This document shows, in pieces, positions 42,682 to 51,418 of a DNA stretch of 64,000 nt; the stretch's first letter is position 1; each line of letters starts with the position of its first letter. The notes under the pieces were generated by a model. The model had not been told where the DNA came from. It worked only from the letters and a program-made list of their open reading frames with translations, and did not search any database. The DNA is taken from NCBI RefSeq assembly GCF_947241125.1, contig NZ_OX365700.1, positions 3,318,001-3,382,000 on the forward strand, written 5' to 3'. The position numbers and the translations under genes are program-made. Origin of the DNA: Nitrospira tepida (GTDB lineage: Bacteria > Nitrospirota > Nitrospiria > Nitrospirales > Nitrospiraceae).

Positions 42682-43011
42682 CTACACCGACGTCAATCCG
42701 CTTCCCTCTTCGCCCGACGGCTTGACCAGTTCGGGATGGTGCTTGGCGATCTCATCGTAAGCCTCGTCCAGCCAGCGGCCTGCGCACCCCAAGACCTCGC
42801 GCACCAGCGGCTCGGCCTGTCCGGTCCGTTTCATGGTCCACTGGCAGACATATTCCAGCAGCGGGTCCCGCCCGCAGGAAAGGGTTTCGCTTGCCGCCAG
42901 CGACTCCAGTTCCAGCAAGCCCGTGCGGACGATCCGCTCGACAAGCGCGCGATCGTAGGAGGTTGCCGCGGTGACATACAGCACGGCCCGGTTGATTTCC
43001 TGCTCGGTCAT
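42682..43011 (-). CDS. Small hypothetical protein
   Basis: A 109-aa soluble helical protein (EINRAVLYVTAATSYDRALV, LLEYVCQWTMKRTGQAEPLV, WLDEAYDEIAKHHPELV). No known motif and weak ribosome site. Probably co-transcribed with the gene at 41793-42662 and divergent from pepF, 109 nt away. Confidence 0.6.
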   Translation of the reverse strand: MTEQEINRAVLYVTAATSYDRALVERIVRTGLLELESLAASETLSCGRDPLLEYVCQWTMKRTGQAEPLVREVLGCAGRWLDEAYDEIAKHHPELVKPSGEEGSGLTSV

Positions 43012-43119
43012 GGCTGGATTCTAACATCCGGGAAACCTCAGTCAACGCTCCAGAAACCGGCCGGATTGTGATACAAGTAGCCCCCGTCCCTTGCCAAGGC
43101 AAAAGAGGAGAACAGACTG

Positions 43120-44928
43120 ATGGCCACAGGTCCCGCATCGAGAACACGAACCATGTCCCGGACACCGCCCTCCTATGGAGATCAATGGACTCTCTCCGAT
43201 CTGTTTCCGCAGGGAGAACAGGATGTCGGCCGGTCGCTGCGCAAGCTGGAAGAGCTGGCGGCGCAATTCGAATCCTTCCGAGAAACCTTGTCTCCCGACC
43301 TGTCCACCGCCTCGTTTCGCAACGTCCTCGACCTGAGCGAACAGATCGCCACCATTTCCACGACGATCGGGGCCCATGCCTACCTGTGGTATTCGGAAAA
43401 CACCAAGGATGCCAAGGCCCGCTCCCATAAGGCCACCGTCGAACAGCGGCTCGCCGCGCTTCAGAATCGCCTGCTATTTTTCGATCTCTGGTGGCAGGGC
43501 CTGGACGAGACGAACGCCCATCGTCTGCGCGAGGCGGCGGGAGATCTGCGCTATCACCTGGATACGATCCGGCGCTTCAGTCCCCACACGCTGTCGGAGC
43601 GGGAAGAGCAGGTCATCAACCTGAAGAACACGACCGGTCGCACGGCCTTGACCACGCTCTACGAGATCGTGACGAACGGGTTCTCCTTCACGCTGACCGT
43701 GAAGGGGAAGCGGCGCACGCTCAACCGGGAGCAACTCTCCGCCTTCGTGCGCAGCCCCCACGCGCGCCATCGCGAGGCGGCCTACCGAGAACTGTACCGG
43801 GTATTCGAAACACAACGCGACCTGTTGGGCGAAACCTACAAGATGTTGGTGAACGATTGGAAGACCGAGCAACTCGATCTTCGCAAGTTTGCGGCGCCGC
43901 TCAGCGTCCGCAATCTCCAGAACGACGTGCCCGATGGCGCGGTGACCGCGTTGCTCTCCGTCTGCACCAAGAACGCGCTGGTGTTTCAGCACTACTTTAA
44001 GCTCAAAGCCCGTCTCTGCGGTCTCCCGCGGATGACTCGTTACCACATCTATGCGCCGGTGCGAACGGCGGAGAAACGGTTCCGTTACCAGGACGCGGTG
44101 CGCTTGGTTCTGGAGGCCTACCGTTCGTTCTCGCCGCACCTGGCCGACCTGGCGGAGCAGGTGTTCAAGGAGCGTCATGTCCATGCCCGCACGCAGCCCG
44201 GCAAGATGGGGGGCGCCTATTGCTACAGCATCGTGCCGGGCATGACTCCCTACGTGCTGCTGAATTTCACCGGGGAGGCCCGCGAGGTCGCGACCATGGC
44301 CCACGAGTTGGGACATGCGGTCCATGGGATGATGGCGGCCAAGCATTCGGTCTTTACGTTTCACTCCACGTTGCCGCTAGCGGAGACCGCTTCCGTGTTC
44401 GGCGAGCGCATCCTGTCCGACTCCCTCCTCCAGCAGGAACGCAACCAACAGGTGAAACAGGGACTGCTGATGGCCCAGCTCGACGACGCCTACGCCACGA
44501 TCATGCGCCAGGCCTATTTCGTCCAGTTCGAGCGTTCGGCGCACGACTTGATCGCCCAAGGCGCGACCGTGCAAGAGGTGGCGGCCGAGTATCTACGGCT
44601 GTTGCGGGAACAACTGGGGACGGCGGTGCCGGTCCCGAAGGAATTTCAGTGGGAATGGTTGACGATTCCCCACATCTATGCCAGCCCTTTCTATTGTTAT
44701 GCCTACAGTTTCGGCAACCTGCTCGTGCTGGCGCTGTATCGGATGTACAAGGAGGAGGGCCAAGCCTTCATCCCGCGCTATCTCAACCTGCTGGCGACCG
44801 GAGGGTCCCAATCGCCGGACCAGATCCTTCGATCGGTCGGGGTGGACATGTCCTCCGAGGCCTTTTGGCAATCCGGATTCGACACCCTGAAGGAAATGGT
44901 GACCGATCTCGAAAAGACGATCTCGTAA
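43120..44928 (+). CDS. pepF: Oligoendopeptidase F (M3 family)
   Basis: A 602-aa M3-family zinc peptidase that degrades short peptides in the cytoplasm. The HExxH site is ATMAHELGHAVHGMM (~residues 384-398), with the third ligand Glu in LPLAETASVFGE. The N-terminal half is the usual long helical domain (WSDLFP-like WTLSDLFPQGEQDVGRSL). Near-full family length. AGAGGAG lies 9 nt before the ATG. Confidence 0.94.
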   Translation: MATGPASRTRTMSRTPPSYGDQWTLSDLFPQGEQDVGRSLRKLEELAAQFESFRETLSPDLSTASFRNVLDLSEQIATISTTIGAHAYLWYSENTKDAKARSHKATVEQRLAALQNRLLFFDLWWQGLDETNAHRLREAAGDLRYHLDTIRRFSPHTLSEREEQVINLKNTTGRTALTTLYEIVTNGFSFTLTVKGKRRTLNREQLSAFVRSPHARHREAAYRELYRVFETQRDLLGETYKMLVNDWKTEQLDLRKFAAPLSVRNLQNDVPDGAVTALLSVCTKNALVFQHYFKLKARLCGLPRMTRYHIYAPVRTAEKRFRYQDAVRLVLEAYRSFSPHLADLAEQVFKERHVHARTQPGKMGGAYCYSIVPGMTPYVLLNFTGEAREVATMAHELGHAVHGMMAAKHSVFTFHSTLPLAETASVFGERILSDSLLQQERNQQVKQGLLMAQLDDAYATIMRQAYFVQFERSAHDLIAQGATVQEVAAEYLRLLREQLGTAVPVPKEFQWEWLTIPHIYASPFYCYAYSFGNLLVLALYRMYKEEGQAFIPRYLNLLATGGSQSPDQILRSVGVDMSSEAFWQSGFDTLKEMVTDLEKTIS

Positions 44929-44988
44929 GTTATTGATAGACATCGATTTATTCAGACTACATCGGGGAAGAAAATCTTGAAATGGCCC

Positions 44989-45017
44989 TTGACTCAAACG
45001 CGCTCTCGCGGTATTAT
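44989..45017 (+). promoter_or_regulatory. Strong sigma-70-type promoter of bfd
   Basis: TTGACT (44989-44994), exactly 17 nt, TATTAT (45012-45017): five of six matches in each hexamer. It lies 67 nt before the bfd ATG and abuts a Fur-like operator. Confidence 0.75.
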
Positions 45018-45020
45018 GTT

Positions 45021-45044
45021 GATAACGGTTCTCATAATCGTTAC
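45021..45044 (+). promoter_or_regulatory. Fur-box-like operator before bfd
   Basis: GATAACGGTTCTCATAATC (45021-45039) resembles the 19-bp Fur box and continues to GTTAC; GATAA..CATAAT hexamers and a TAACG...CGTTA dyad are present. It covers the predicted transcription start, fitting iron-dependent repression. Inferred from pattern only. Confidence 0.5.
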
Positions 45045-45083
45045 CTGGCAAGACCACGTAGCACCAGAGAAAGGACGATCATC

Positions 45084-45275
45084 ATGTATGTCTGTCTCTG
45101 CAAGGGTCTGACCGAGAGTGATGTGCAGCAAGCGGGGCGATGCGGCCAGATCACCGGCGCCGGATTGATCGCCTCGTTCGGCTTGAACGATGAGGGCTGC
45201 TGCGGACGCTGCGCCGAAAACATCGACGACCTGGTTCAGTTAGCTGCGGGACAGCTTTCCCCTTTCCCCCATTGA
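45084..45275 (+). CDS. bfd: Bacterioferritin-associated ferredoxin-like [2Fe-2S] protein
   Basis: A 63-aa BFD-like protein. Four cysteines in the family pattern: CLC near the N-terminus (YVCLCKGLTESDVQQA) and CCGRCAENI near residue 43, enough for a [2Fe-2S] cluster. In E. coli Bfd reduces bacterioferritin to release iron when Fur derepresses it. AAAGGA precedes the ATG. A strong promoter and Fur-like box are just 5'; no bacterioferritin gene is in the window. Confidence 0.92.
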   Translation: MYVCLCKGLTESDVQQAGRCGQITGAGLIASFGLNDEGCCGRCAENIDDLVQLAAGQLSPFPH

Positions 45276-45477
45276 ATCCCGGCCGATTCTCCCGGTTGAC
45301 CTCTTCCATACCTCCTCTTCGCCCTGTCCGTTGTTTTTTGATGACCGCTTTCCCACGCGATGATGCGCGCGTGATAACGCTCGCGAACCTCACAAGGCTG
45401 GATTGATGCCCCATTCGACGAGACGGACGGGAGGAGATGCTGCAAAAGAGCAATGCCGGAGGGAGGGATCTGACTAT

Positions 45478-46104
45478 TTATGGCTCGGATCGCCCGCGGA
45501 CGACGAGGTGTGTCACTTCGGCCACTCGACGCCCCAGCTCTTTTGCCGCAGCCAGTTCTTTGTCGTCGATTCCGGGACTGTCGCCCTCGGTCGTCGCCGA
45601 CGCCCCGAAGGCCCCGCCCCCGCTGACCACGATCATCTGATTCCCCAGCATGGCGGCGAGGATGCCGAGCATCGTCAGTTCTTTGCCGCTCGAGACCTGC
45701 CCGCCGGTGGCGAAGGCCGCTCCGACCTTATTCTTCAGCTTGAGATCGGGCCAGACGCCGAACTTGAACTGCCAATTGTCGATGAAGGTTTTGACCGGCC
45801 CGGCCATGTTCGACCAATAGACCGGCGAGCCCACGACCAGCGCGTCCGCGGAGAAGAGGTCCTCGGCCGTCACCAGCTCGACCTGTTTGACGACGACGGT
45901 CGTCCCCGCCAGGCTTTTCGCCCCTTCCACAACGCCACGGGCCATTTTTTCGGTGTGACCGGTTCCGGAATGGTAGGTGACGAGAACGGTAATGGGACGG
46001 CCGGCCTCATGCGCCCAGGCGTCAAGAGGCGAGTGGCCGGCCTCGAACAGGAAATAACCGGCCAGGGCGATGATCAATAGGACGGCAGCGCGAGCGGGCT
46101 TCAC
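45478..46104 (-). CDS. Flavodoxin/NAD(P)H-quinone-reductase-like protein with N-terminal membrane segment
   Basis: About 208 aa. The FMN phosphate loop is TYHSGTGHTEKMARG, followed by WrbA-like SPVYWSNMAGPVKTFIDNW and FATGGQVSSGKELTML. WrbA/flavodoxin proteins reduce quinones with NAD(P)H in the cytoplasm, but here a hydrophobic segment (AAVLLIIALAGYFLFEAG) precedes the domain, implying a membrane anchor or export. The start is probably a GTG (46104 or 46119). The zinc-ribbon gene ends at 46140, just 5'. Confidence 0.82.
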   Translation of the reverse strand: MKPARAAVLLIIALAGYFLFEAGHSPLDAWAHEAGRPITVLVTYHSGTGHTEKMARGVVEGAKSLAGTTVVVKQVELVTAEDLFSADALVVGSPVYWSNMAGPVKTFIDNWQFKFGVWPDLKLKNKVGAAFATGGQVSSGKELTMLGILAAMLGNQMIVVSGGGAFGASATTEGDSPGIDDKELAAAKELGRRVAEVTHLVVRGRSEP

Positions 46105-46139
46105 TGGACGGTCACACACGGAGTCTGGAATGGGCCGGC

Positions 46140-46325
46140 TCAATACCGGATGGTCTCTTCGTCGAGATGTTCCTCGACGGACACTTCCGTGAGGGTGCCC
46201 CGGTAGTCGCATTTGTGGCACCGAATCCGCCATTCCTCCAACCACTTGTCCTGCACATAGGATTGCCGGCACTTGGGACAGACGAACACGCCCTTTTTAT
46301 AGAGCACCCGTCGTTTTTCCTTCAT
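46140..46325 (-). CDS. Small zinc-ribbon protein
   Basis: A 61-aa protein with two CxxC knuckles, CPKC (16-19) and CHKC (36-39), flanked by basic and aromatic residues, the pattern of a single zinc ribbon. C-terminus is acidic (EEHLDEETIRY). Role unknown; nucleic-acid or protein contact possible. AGGCGAG-type ribosome site before the ATG. Likely co-transcribed with the flavodoxin-like gene. Confidence 0.8.
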   Translation of the reverse strand: MKEKRRVLYKKGVFVCPKCRQSYVQDKWLEEWRIRCHKCDYRGTLTEVSVEEHLDEETIRY

Positions 46326-46437
46326 CGACTCGCCTCCTGACAGACGACCGAGAATCGCACATCAACCGGCGGCAATGCAAGGAGGACAGCGCCAGGCTTG
46401 ACAGGCTGGCGGGCAGCCCCTAGGCTCCTCTCAAGCC

Positions 46438-46917
46438 ATGTTGCCATTTCACCGTCATCGATTCGCCCATCTGGTTTCTACGCTTGCGCTTTCCTTGGCC
46501 CTTGCGCCGCTCTTCGGCATGAGCGAGACTGCGGCGGCCGCAGAGTTCCTGCTGCCCATCCGGACTCCTTCAGGAGCGACCATCCAGGCCGAGTTGGCCG
46601 ACACGCCGCAGAAGCGGGCCATGGGCCTCATGTACCGAGAGTCGCTTCCCGAGAACCATGGGATGCTCTTCATCTTCGGAGAGGCGCAACCCTGGACCTT
46701 TTGGATGAAGAACACCAGGATGCCGCTGGACATCATTTGGCTGAACGAGCACAAAACCATCGTGCATATCGAGGCGAATGCCCCGATCTGTACAAGAACC
46801 GACAACGGCTGCCCTCAGTATCAATCGAACGAGCCAGCGATGTATGTCTTGGAACTGGCGGGAGGACGCGCGCAGGCGCTCAAGCTCAAGAAGGGCGTGA
46901 AACTCCAGTTTCCCTGA
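46438..46917 (+). CDS. DUF192 family exported protein
   Basis: A 159-aa precursor with signal peptide (LVSTLALSLALAPLFG) and the DUF192 fold: ELADTPQKRAMGLMYRESLP, GMLFIFGEAQPWTFWMKNTR, PLDIIWLNEHKTIVHIEANA and ELAGGRAQALKLKKG. Family function is unclear. Full length. It converges on rsh with a 13-nt gap. Confidence 0.93.
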   Translation: MLPFHRHRFAHLVSTLALSLALAPLFGMSETAAAAEFLLPIRTPSGATIQAELADTPQKRAMGLMYRESLPENHGMLFIFGEAQPWTFWMKNTRMPLDIIWLNEHKTIVHIEANAPICTRTDNGCPQYQSNEPAMYVLELAGGRAQALKLKKGVKLQFP

Positions 46918-46930
46918 GAAGGACCAGGTC

Positions 46931-49123
46931 CTACGCCGAAGTCCGGTGGTCTTGCCAGGCGCGCAGGCGTTTGGCAGAAATCACGCCCTCCACCCGCTCG
47001 ACCGCCTGCAGCACCTTGCTCAGGTGGTCCGTATCCGTCACCTCGATCACGAAGTTCAAGACGGCCTTCCGGTCTTCCCTGGTCGTGATCTCCGCGCGGC
47101 TGATGTTGGCGTTGCACCCGGCAATGGAGGAGGACACGTTGGCCAACACCCCCGGCCGGTCCACCGCCAAGACGGAAATCTTCACGTCGTGCGTGCTGGG
47201 CACCGACGTGTCCCAATCCACCTCGACCAGCCGATCGCGGTCATAGTCCAACGCATCGAGATTCGGGCAGCCCACGGCGTGGATGGTCAGTCCGCGGCCT
47301 CTCGTGATATAGCCGAGAATGCGGTCGCCCGGCACCGGATTGCAGCAGCGCGACAACTGCATGAGCAGATCGCGCGCCCCCCTGACCTTGACGCCCTTTT
47401 CGTCGCTCTTCGGACCGCCGGCCTTCGTCGAGGCGGCCGGCTCCTGGACCGTTCGTTGCGGCTCCTCCGTTCCCTGGGGAAGGAGACGGCTCACGACTTG
47501 CGAGCTCGCCACCCGCCCGTAGCCGACCGCCGCCACCAGGTCGTCGGCCGAGTCATAACCGGACGCCCGCGCGACCTCCGTGAACTGCTCGGACTTGAGG
47601 AGCTGCGCCGGGGCGATATTGTGTTTCTTCAGCTCCACTTCCAACAACCGCCGACCGATCTCGGCGCTGCGCCGATCCTCCTCGACCTTGATCCAATGTT
47701 TGATCTTGGCCTTGGCCCGCGAGGTCCGCACAAACTTGAGCCAATCCTTGTGCGGCACCTGCGTCGATGAAGTCAGGATCTCCACCGCGTCGCCGCTTTG
47801 CAGTTGGTATTTCAGCGGCACGATCTTGCCGTTCACCTTGGCGCCGATGCAGTGGTTGCCGATCTCGGTATGGATGGCGTAGGCGAAATCGACCGGCGTA
47901 GACCCGCGGGGCAATTCCTTGACCATGCCTTTCGGCGTGAAGACGTAGACCACGTCGTGGAAGAGGTCGAGCTTGACGGAATCCATGAACTGCCGGTTGT
48001 CGGGCAGGTCCTGATGCCACTCGACGAATTGATGCAGCCAACTGAAGGCCTTGCTGTCCCTCTCATCGACCGCCCCCTGCTCCTTGTATTTCCAATGGGC
48101 GGCGATGCCCTGTTCCGCCACCCGGTGCATCTCCTCCGTGCGGATCTGAAATTCGACGTGCTCCCCCTTCGGCCCCACGACGGTCGTGTGAAGCGACTGG
48201 TACAGGTTCGATTTCGGAATGGCGATGTAGTCCTTGAAGCGGCCCGGCACCGGACGCCAGAGGGAATGGATCAACCCCAGGATGCCGTAGCAATTCATCT
48301 TGGTGTCGGTCAGGATGCGGATCCCGGTCAGATCATAGACCTCCTCGAACGAAATGCTCTGCTTCTGCATCTTCTGGTAGATGCCGTAGAGATGCTTGGG
48401 CCGGCCGTGCACCTCCCCCGGGAGCGCAGCCTCGTCCAATGCCTGCTTCACCACCTGGATCACTTCCTGAATGTACTGCTGGCGGTCCTCGTCCCGCTTG
48501 GCGACCTTCTGGACCAGCATTTCGTAGACATCGGGCTTGAGATAGCGCAGGCAGAGGTCTTCCAGCTCGTTCTTCAACCATCCGATGCCGAGACGATTCG
48601 CGAGCGGCGCATAGATTTCGAGCGTTTCCTGGGCGATCTCCTGCTGCTTGGTCGCCCGGTGATGCTGGAGGGTCCGCATGTTGTGCAGGCGGTCGGCAAG
48701 CTTCACCAGGACGACCCGGATGTCGTCCGCCATAGAGAGCACCATCTTGCGGAAGTTCTCCGCCTGCTTTTCCTCGTAGTTCTTGAAGGGGATCTTGCCG
48801 ATCTTGGTGACCCCCTCGACCAGCCGGACGATCTCCTTGCCGAACTGGCGTTCCAACTCCTGATGCGTCGCGAGGGTGTCTTCGAGCGTGTCGTGCAGCA
48901 GGCCGGCGACGATTGCATGCTCGTCGCTCTTCAAGGCGGTGAGAATGCCCGCCACGGCGAGCGGGTGATGTAGGTAAGGTTCCCCGGACTTCCGCGTCTG
49001 GCCTTCGTGCGCCTTGGCCGAGTAGTCATAGGCCTTGCGGATCAAATTGACGTCCGCGTCGGCATAGTAGCTCTGCAGCCGGGCGATCAGCGCATCGATG
49101 TCCGTGATGGTTTCGTAGGGCAT
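46931..49123 (-). CDS. Bifunctional (p)ppGpp synthetase/hydrolase (RelA/SpoT homologue)
   Basis: A 730-aa long Rsh enzyme that makes and degrades (p)ppGpp. HD hydrolase: HHP at 52-54, HDTLEDT from 77. Synthetase domain near 230-350 with YGIYQKM and LHTTVVGPKG; the loop GRFKDYIAIP has the RxKD form typical of bifunctional rather than synthetase-only enzymes. TGS domain around 390-450 (VYVFTPKGMVKELPRGSTPV) and a C-terminal ACT domain (VLAVDRPGVLANVSSSIAG). It starts 10 nt after recJ and shares its transcript. Confidence 0.95.
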   Translation of the reverse strand: MPYETITDIDALIARLQSYYADADVNLIRKAYDYSAKAHEGQTRKSGEPYLHHPLAVAGILTALKSDEHAIVAGLLHDTLEDTLATHQELERQFGKEIVRLVEGVTKIGKIPFKNYEEKQAENFRKMVLSMADDIRVVLVKLADRLHNMRTLQHHRATKQQEIAQETLEIYAPLANRLGIGWLKNELEDLCLRYLKPDVYEMLVQKVAKRDEDRQQYIQEVIQVVKQALDEAALPGEVHGRPKHLYGIYQKMQKQSISFEEVYDLTGIRILTDTKMNCYGILGLIHSLWRPVPGRFKDYIAIPKSNLYQSLHTTVVGPKGEHVEFQIRTEEMHRVAEQGIAAHWKYKEQGAVDERDSKAFSWLHQFVEWHQDLPDNRQFMDSVKLDLFHDVVYVFTPKGMVKELPRGSTPVDFAYAIHTEIGNHCIGAKVNGKIVPLKYQLQSGDAVEILTSSTQVPHKDWLKFVRTSRAKAKIKHWIKVEEDRRSAEIGRRLLEVELKKHNIAPAQLLKSEQFTEVARASGYDSADDLVAAVGYGRVASSQVVSRLLPQGTEEPQRTVQEPAASTKAGGPKSDEKGVKVRGARDLLMQLSRCCNPVPGDRILGYITRGRGLTIHAVGCPNLDALDYDRDRLVEVDWDTSVPSTHDVKISVLAVDRPGVLANVSSSIAGCNANISRAEITTREDRKAVLNFVIEVTDTDHLSKVLQAVERVEGVISAKRLRAWQDHRTSA

Positions 49124-49133
49124 GGCCCGTCCC

Positions 49134-50834
49134 TTATGACGCAGGCGTCGGCCGCAGATCCCGGATGCGCAGTTGAACTTGCTCCAACCCTCCCCAGCGA
49201 TTGACTTCCGGCACGAAGGCCAGGTCCACCGGTTGATGGGCGGGAATGCCCCGCTCGGCCAGCGACCCCATGCGAAAGCCGATGCTGGAAAACGGAAACG
49301 ACTGCCCCTGTCTCACCGTCAATTTCAAATGGTTGTCCCCGACGACCCTTGCATCCAACACCTTCAAATTCCGCACCGCCAGGAGCGGCTCCGGGTTCCC
49401 CTCGCCGAAGGGATTCAGCGCGTCCAGCTCGCGGATCAGCTTCAGGGTCACGTCGGCTAATTGTACCTCAGCATCGAGTCGCAACGTAGGGACCTGCCTG
49501 ACCGCTTCATGCCCGCCGGCCAGGGCTTGGAACCGCTCGCGAAACGCCGGCAGCCGCTCCTCCCGGATCGTCAAGCCGGCCGCGCCCGGATGGCCGCCGA
49601 ATCCGTCGAGCAGATCGCGGCAGGCGGCCAGCGCCTCGTAGGCGTCGAACCCCGGCACGCTGCGCACGGACCCCTTGCCGATTCCCTGGTCATTGACCGT
49701 AAGGACGACGGCGGGCCGATGGTACCGTTCAACCAGGCGCGCGGCCGCAATCCCGACCACGCCCAGATGCCACTGCCGGGACCATTCGACGATTGCGGAC
49801 AGCTCCGCCGCGGCAGCGAGCTCCGCCGTCAACTCCCCGACCACGCCTTCTTCGATCTGTTGGCGTTCCCGATTGAGGGCATCCAGACGTTCAGCCAGAC
49901 TGCGCGCCTGTTCTTGAGACGGCGTCGTGAGGAGTTCGACGCCCAGCCTCGCATGGTCCAGGCGTCCGGAGGCATTCAGCCGGGGCACGAGCTTGAAGGC
50001 CAGCACCCCGGTATTGCAGGGCCGCGTGAGGCCCGCCACCTCCTTGAGGGCGCGGATGCCCGGGCGGGTCCCCTTGTTGATGAGCGCCAGGCCGCGCCGG
50101 ACGAACAGGCGGTTCTCGTCCACCAGCGGGACGACATCGGACACAGTCGAGAGGGCCACCAAATCGTCCTGCTGGGCCAGGACCTCCGGCGCGCCCCCAT
50201 ACTTCATGGAGTAAGCCTGCGAGACCTTATAGGCAAGGGCGCCCGAACAGAGGGCCGGGAACGGATAGCTGGCGTCCCGACGGTGAGGATTCACAACCCC
50301 CAGGGCCGGCGGCATGGCCTGGTCCGTCCGGTGATGGTCCGTCACGATGACATCCATGCCCAGTTCGTTGGCGGCCGCGATTTCGCGGTGCGACGTGGTC
50401 CCGCAATCCGACGTCACGAGCACCGTGACGCCCTGCGCATGGAGCCGCCGCACCGCCGCCTCATTGAGCCCATAGCCTTCCTGGATGCGATGCGGAATAT
50501 AGAGGCAGGTCCGGAGCCCGCAGGCTGCGAAGAAGGTCACATAGAGGCTCGTGGCCGACATCCCGTCCACGTCATAGTCGCCGTAGAAACAGACCAGCTC
50601 GCCGGCCATACGAGCCTGTTCCAGTCGGTCGATCACCGCCTCCATATCCGGCAAGAGAAAGGGATCATGCAGCGAGACGCTCTCGGCTCCCAGCCAGCGG
50701 GACGCTTCCGCCTGGCTCGTGATTCCGCGCGCGAGCAGCACCGACGCGGTCACGGGCGAAATGGTCAAGGCCTGCGAAAGCCCTCTCTGGCGGTCCTGAT
50801 CGATCGTGGGGAAAATCCAAAGTCGAGAACGCAT
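49134..50834 (-). CDS. recJ: Single-stranded-DNA exonuclease RecJ
   Basis: A 566-aa RecJ, a 5'-3' ssDNA exonuclease of recombination and mismatch repair. DHH-phosphoesterase motifs: FYGDYDVDGMSA, VTSDCGTTSH and IVTDHHRTDQ; the DHHA1 part has GFGGHPGAAGLTI and the OB domain follows. Start at 50834 (MRSRLWIF, GGAG close by); a reading from 50924 adds 30 poorly conserved residues. It lies between pup and rsh, all on the minus strand. Confidence 0.95.
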   Translation of the reverse strand: MRSRLWIFPTIDQDRQRGLSQALTISPVTASVLLARGITSQAEASRWLGAESVSLHDPFLLPDMEAVIDRLEQARMAGELVCFYGDYDVDGMSATSLYVTFFAACGLRTCLYIPHRIQEGYGLNEAAVRRLHAQGVTVLVTSDCGTTSHREIAAANELGMDVIVTDHHRTDQAMPPALGVVNPHRRDASYPFPALCSGALAYKVSQAYSMKYGGAPEVLAQQDDLVALSTVSDVVPLVDENRLFVRRGLALINKGTRPGIRALKEVAGLTRPCNTGVLAFKLVPRLNASGRLDHARLGVELLTTPSQEQARSLAERLDALNRERQQIEEGVVGELTAELAAAAELSAIVEWSRQWHLGVVGIAAARLVERYHRPAVVLTVNDQGIGKGSVRSVPGFDAYEALAACRDLLDGFGGHPGAAGLTIREERLPAFRERFQALAGGHEAVRQVPTLRLDAEVQLADVTLKLIRELDALNPFGEGNPEPLLAVRNLKVLDARVVGDNHLKLTVRQGQSFPFSSIGFRMGSLAERGIPAHQPVDLAFVPEVNRWGGLEQVQLRIRDLRPTPAS

Positions 50835-51041
50835 GGCTCCAGGAAGAGGAACGGTGCGAGGATGAGTGCGTAGGTCGTTGAACGATTGGTGCGCGAGTCT
50901 AGCGGGCCGGCAAGCCCATGTCAAACGAACCGGCGACCGATGCGGTGGAGGGGTCGGTAAGCAGGCTGCGGAACTCGGCCGGCAGGGCCAGGGGCTGATG
51001 GATAGTGGAGAGAAGAGAAGCGCGGTCGGAAGTGCGGAAAC

Positions 51042-51070
51042 GTGAGTGACTCGGGTTTCGAGTCACTCAC
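51042..51070 (-). terminator. Perfect 12-bp hairpin over the pup stop codon
   Basis: GTGAGTGACTCG and CGAGTCACTCAC form a perfect stem with a 5-nt loop; the pup stop codon (51065-51063) lies inside one arm. No T-tract follows on the minus strand. It may protect the short mRNA 3' end or attenuate readthrough into recJ. Confidence 0.5.
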
Positions 51071-51266
51071 CACCTTTTTGCACGTAGTTTTTCACGAATT
51101 CTTCGGCGTTCTTTTCGAGCACGTCGTCGATCTCATCAACGAGCTTATCGATGTCTTCTTTCAGCTTCTTCCCGGTTTCGACGACCTTGGGATTGGCTTT
51201 GACCTCGTCCTTGTCCTTCGCTTGCGGCTCTTTTCTGGTTTCCGGTCTCCGTTCCTGCTTTTCCAT
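51063..51266 (-). CDS. pup: Prokaryotic ubiquitin-like protein Pup
   Basis: A 67-aa, highly charged protein ending in YVQKGGE, with the preceding acidic helix LVDEIDDVLEKNAEEFVKNY: the C-terminal region of Pup, the modifier that is joined to Lys side chains by PafA and recognised by the proteasomal ATPase Mpa/ARC. The C-terminal residue is Glu, so Dop-type deamidation (needed when Pup ends in Gln) would not be required. The N-terminal part is Lys/Glu-rich and disordered, as usual. GGGAGG lies close before the ATG at 51266. No dop, pafA, mpa or prcBA gene lies next to it. Confidence 0.9.
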   Translation of the reverse strand: MEKQERRPETRKEPQAKDKDEVKANPKVVETGKKLKEDIDKLVDEIDDVLEKNAEEFVKNYVQKGGE

Positions 51267-51418
51267 GGAGCACCTCCCAGTCACGCCCGTGGACGTTTCC
51301 GTACCCGTGATGGATCATCTACCGGTCACCATACTCTAGGGAGATTCAGCCCGTCAAGCCGCCGAAGATTCGCCGCAACTGATCCCGTCGATCCCTTCAA
51401 TCCGATTGCTCCGACGCC

